Origin: an uncultured Bacilli bacterium
Lineage (GTDB): Bacteria; Bacillota_I; Bacilli_A; RF39; UBA660
Reading direction: 5' to 3'
DNA: 5,447 nt
NCBI GenBank assembly: GCA_934096025.1
Contig: CAKOLP010000073.1
Location: 1-5,447 of the forward strand
Shown here: positions 4,534-5,447 of the stretch, in pieces
Position numbering within the stretch: the first letter of the stretch is position 1
Layout of the letters: each line of letters opens with the position of its first letter
Translations under genes and position numbers: made by a program
Notes under the pieces: model-generated
Database searches by the model: none
What the model was told of the DNA's origin: nothing
The model's input: the letters and a program-made list of their open reading frames with translations, nothing else

Positions 4534-5447
4534 ATTCAATTATAAAAGGTTTAGAACTAGTACCGGATCCGCCAGCATATGTTATCGAAGACTTAAGAGA
4601 AAGGACTGGGCGGACAGCAATAGCAAGGCCCGCATTGCTGTTGCTCACGCGACTGTCATAGCTCACATCGAACACACTATACGAATAGTCCGTGGACGGC
4701 GAGATTGTCCATTCCCAAACTCCCATATAAAGCCAATTATCATTAACCGCTGCGCGGTAATCTTTTGTAGCATCACTATTATAACTATAACCTACCAATA
4801 TCCAGTAAGTTGGGCTAGCCGCATACATATAATCACTTACGTACATTAAGCCTACCTTTGCACTTACAGTTGTATTAGCAACTGGAGTTGTAATCTCATT
4901 AGTATAAGCAGTTTTTGCATTTTGAGTTCCTATATTTGCCCATGTATTTCCTCCGACTTTCCATGTTGTTGTTGCTATTTTATTTGACCATGTTGTTCCT
5001 AGTTTAGTTGTAAAATTGTTATTTAAATTTGTTTTATTTAGTAAACTTGTACTCCATGTATTTGAACCATATCCACTATTTATTGTTGTATTTACATTAT
5101 AATTCCAACGATAATTATTTACTGAAGTTTTAGATCCTCTATAATATGAGGCACTAGGTGTTGTTGAGCCATAATAATCACCATCTGTACCTAATAAATT
5201 GGAATTTGCATAATCATATTTTATTAATTTTACATTATTTCCAAATACTCCAATTATTCTATATAAGTAATCTGTCGGACAAGTTCCATCTGTTGAATCA
5301 TATCCAAAACATACAAAGTTATTTGTTGTATTACTTGCTCCGGCATATCTGTATGAACCATCATTAGCACCATTAGTTAATTTACTATCATGCAAATACA
5401 TATTATTTGTTCCGTTTGTTCCAGTATATTTTGACTTAACATATTCT
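4532..5447 (-). CDS. Probable secreted/surface protein with C-terminal 'VRPVLSL' domain, 5' partial
   Basis: The last 304 or so residues of a protein whose start is beyond the right edge. The ATG at 5401 is internal: the frame is open to the edge and no Shine-Dalgarno precedes that ATG. Composition is rich in Asn, Thr, Ser, Tyr, Gly and Trp with no membrane segment, as in exported proteins. Landmarks are RYAG (residues 33-36), FVCFG...TCP with two Cys, YRIIGVF, VKLIKYDYANSNLLGTDGDYYG, TTWKVGGNTWANIG, GLMYVSDYMYAASPTYW, VWEWTISP, AIAVRPVLSLKSSI and the tail GGSGTSSKPFIIE. This pattern recurs, to my knowledge, in proteins of uncultured gut Firmicutes, some with a type IV-pilin-like N-terminus; that end is not visible here. 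WEWT followed by RPVLSL recalls formylglycine-enzyme/C-type-lectin-like folds. Ligand and role are unknown. The 3' end has much higher G+C than the rest. It ends at its own terminator, upstream of the two-component operon. Confidence 0.75.
   Translation of the reverse strand, partial: EYVKSKYTGTNGTNNMYLHDSKLTNGANDGSYRYAGASNTTNNFVCFGYDSTDGTCPTDYLYRIIGVFGNNVKLIKYDYANSNLLGTDGDYYGSTTPSASYYRGSKTSVNNYRWNYNVNTTINSGYGSNTWSTSLLNKTNLNNNFTTKLGTTWSNKIATTTWKVGGNTWANIGTQNAKTAYTNEITTPVANTTVSAKVGLMYVSDYMYAASPTYWILVGYSYNSDATKDYRAAVNDNWLYMGVWEWTISPSTDYSYSVFDVSYDSRVSNSNAGLAIAVRPVLSLKSSITYAGGSGTSSKPFIIE
4561..4740 (-). other. G+C-rich segment at the 3' end of the surface gene
   Basis: By hand count, 88 of 180 bases are G or C (about 49%), against 47 of 180 (about 26%) at 4981-5160 in the same gene. 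Intermediate values (about 37-42%) occupy 4741-4860. Codons switch to TCG, CCG, ACG, GTG, AGC, CGC, GCG and GGC, rare elsewhere in the window. It encodes WEWTISP through VRPVLSLK and on towards the C-terminus. The frame is unbroken, so this is a compositional mosaic within one functional gene. Confidence 0.8.

Noticed and set aside
4556..4581. SpeI (ACTAGT), BamHI (GGATCC) and NdeI (CATATG) sites within 26 bp, resembling a cloning polylinker.
   Set aside because: The bases encode the expected AGGSGTSS tail in frame, continuing the protein's usual ending, so vector contamination is not needed.
4520..4849. 109-codon + strand frame opposite the G+C-rich end of the surface gene, and a further + strand frame at 5158-5367.
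   Set aside because: The high G+C lowers stop-codon frequency; the - strand frame has clear protein motifs and these do not.
5399..5401. ATG at 5401 as the start of the surface protein.
   Set aside because: No Shine-Dalgarno precedes it, and the same frame continues open to the window edge with similar composition (KYTGTNGTNN).

Overview
The window is AT-rich, low-GC Firmicutes-type DNA. Evidence for this is purine-rich AAGGAG/GGAGG ribosome binding sites, A/T-ending codons, TGG for Trp, TAA/TAG stops only, and rho-independent hairpins with T tracts. The gene content fits an uncultured, probably gut-associated Bacilli/Clostridia-like bacterium: an Rpn-family PD-(D/E)XK protein and a surface protein ending in a 'VRPVLSL...GGSGTSS' tail. 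That taxonomic guess is inference from protein style, not from a marker gene.

Layout. On the + strand, the 3' part of a cyclophilin-type peptidyl-prolyl isomerase (1-378) is followed after 39 nt by uppP (418-1227), then a strong terminator. A convergent terminator on the - strand closes an Rpn-family nuclease-like gene (1284-2138, -). That gene has its own promoter and a strong Shine-Dalgarno, but ATA stands where the start codon should be. Further upstream on the - strand are a terminator, a roughly 150-nt non-coding stretch with a long-range inverted repeat, and a two-component system whose genes overlap by 26 nt: sensor kinase (2407-3789) and OmpR/PhoB-type regulator (3764-4441). Its promoter is embedded in the terminator hairpin of the next gene upstream, a large secreted or surface protein (4532-5447, -) that runs off the right edge.

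How the genes relate. The cyclophilin and UppP serve protein folding and cell-wall lipid-carrier recycling and look like ordinary chromosome. The regulator and kinase form one translationally coupled operon. A TTGTGA...TCACAA palindrome at the predicted transcription start is a candidate control site. The surface gene lies just upstream in the same direction, so read-through could also feed the operon, but nothing shows that the kinase senses or controls that protein.

The most unusual signal is in the surface gene. Its last 180 bases or so are about 49% G+C, against about 26% in the middle of the same gene, with a sharp change in codon use. The segment encodes a C-terminal stretch resembling the variable end of C-type-lectin/formylglycine-enzyme-like domains. 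This suggests a replaceable or diversified module (cassette recombination, or possibly retroelement-driven diversification). No reverse transcriptase or template repeat is visible in the window, so the mechanism is open.
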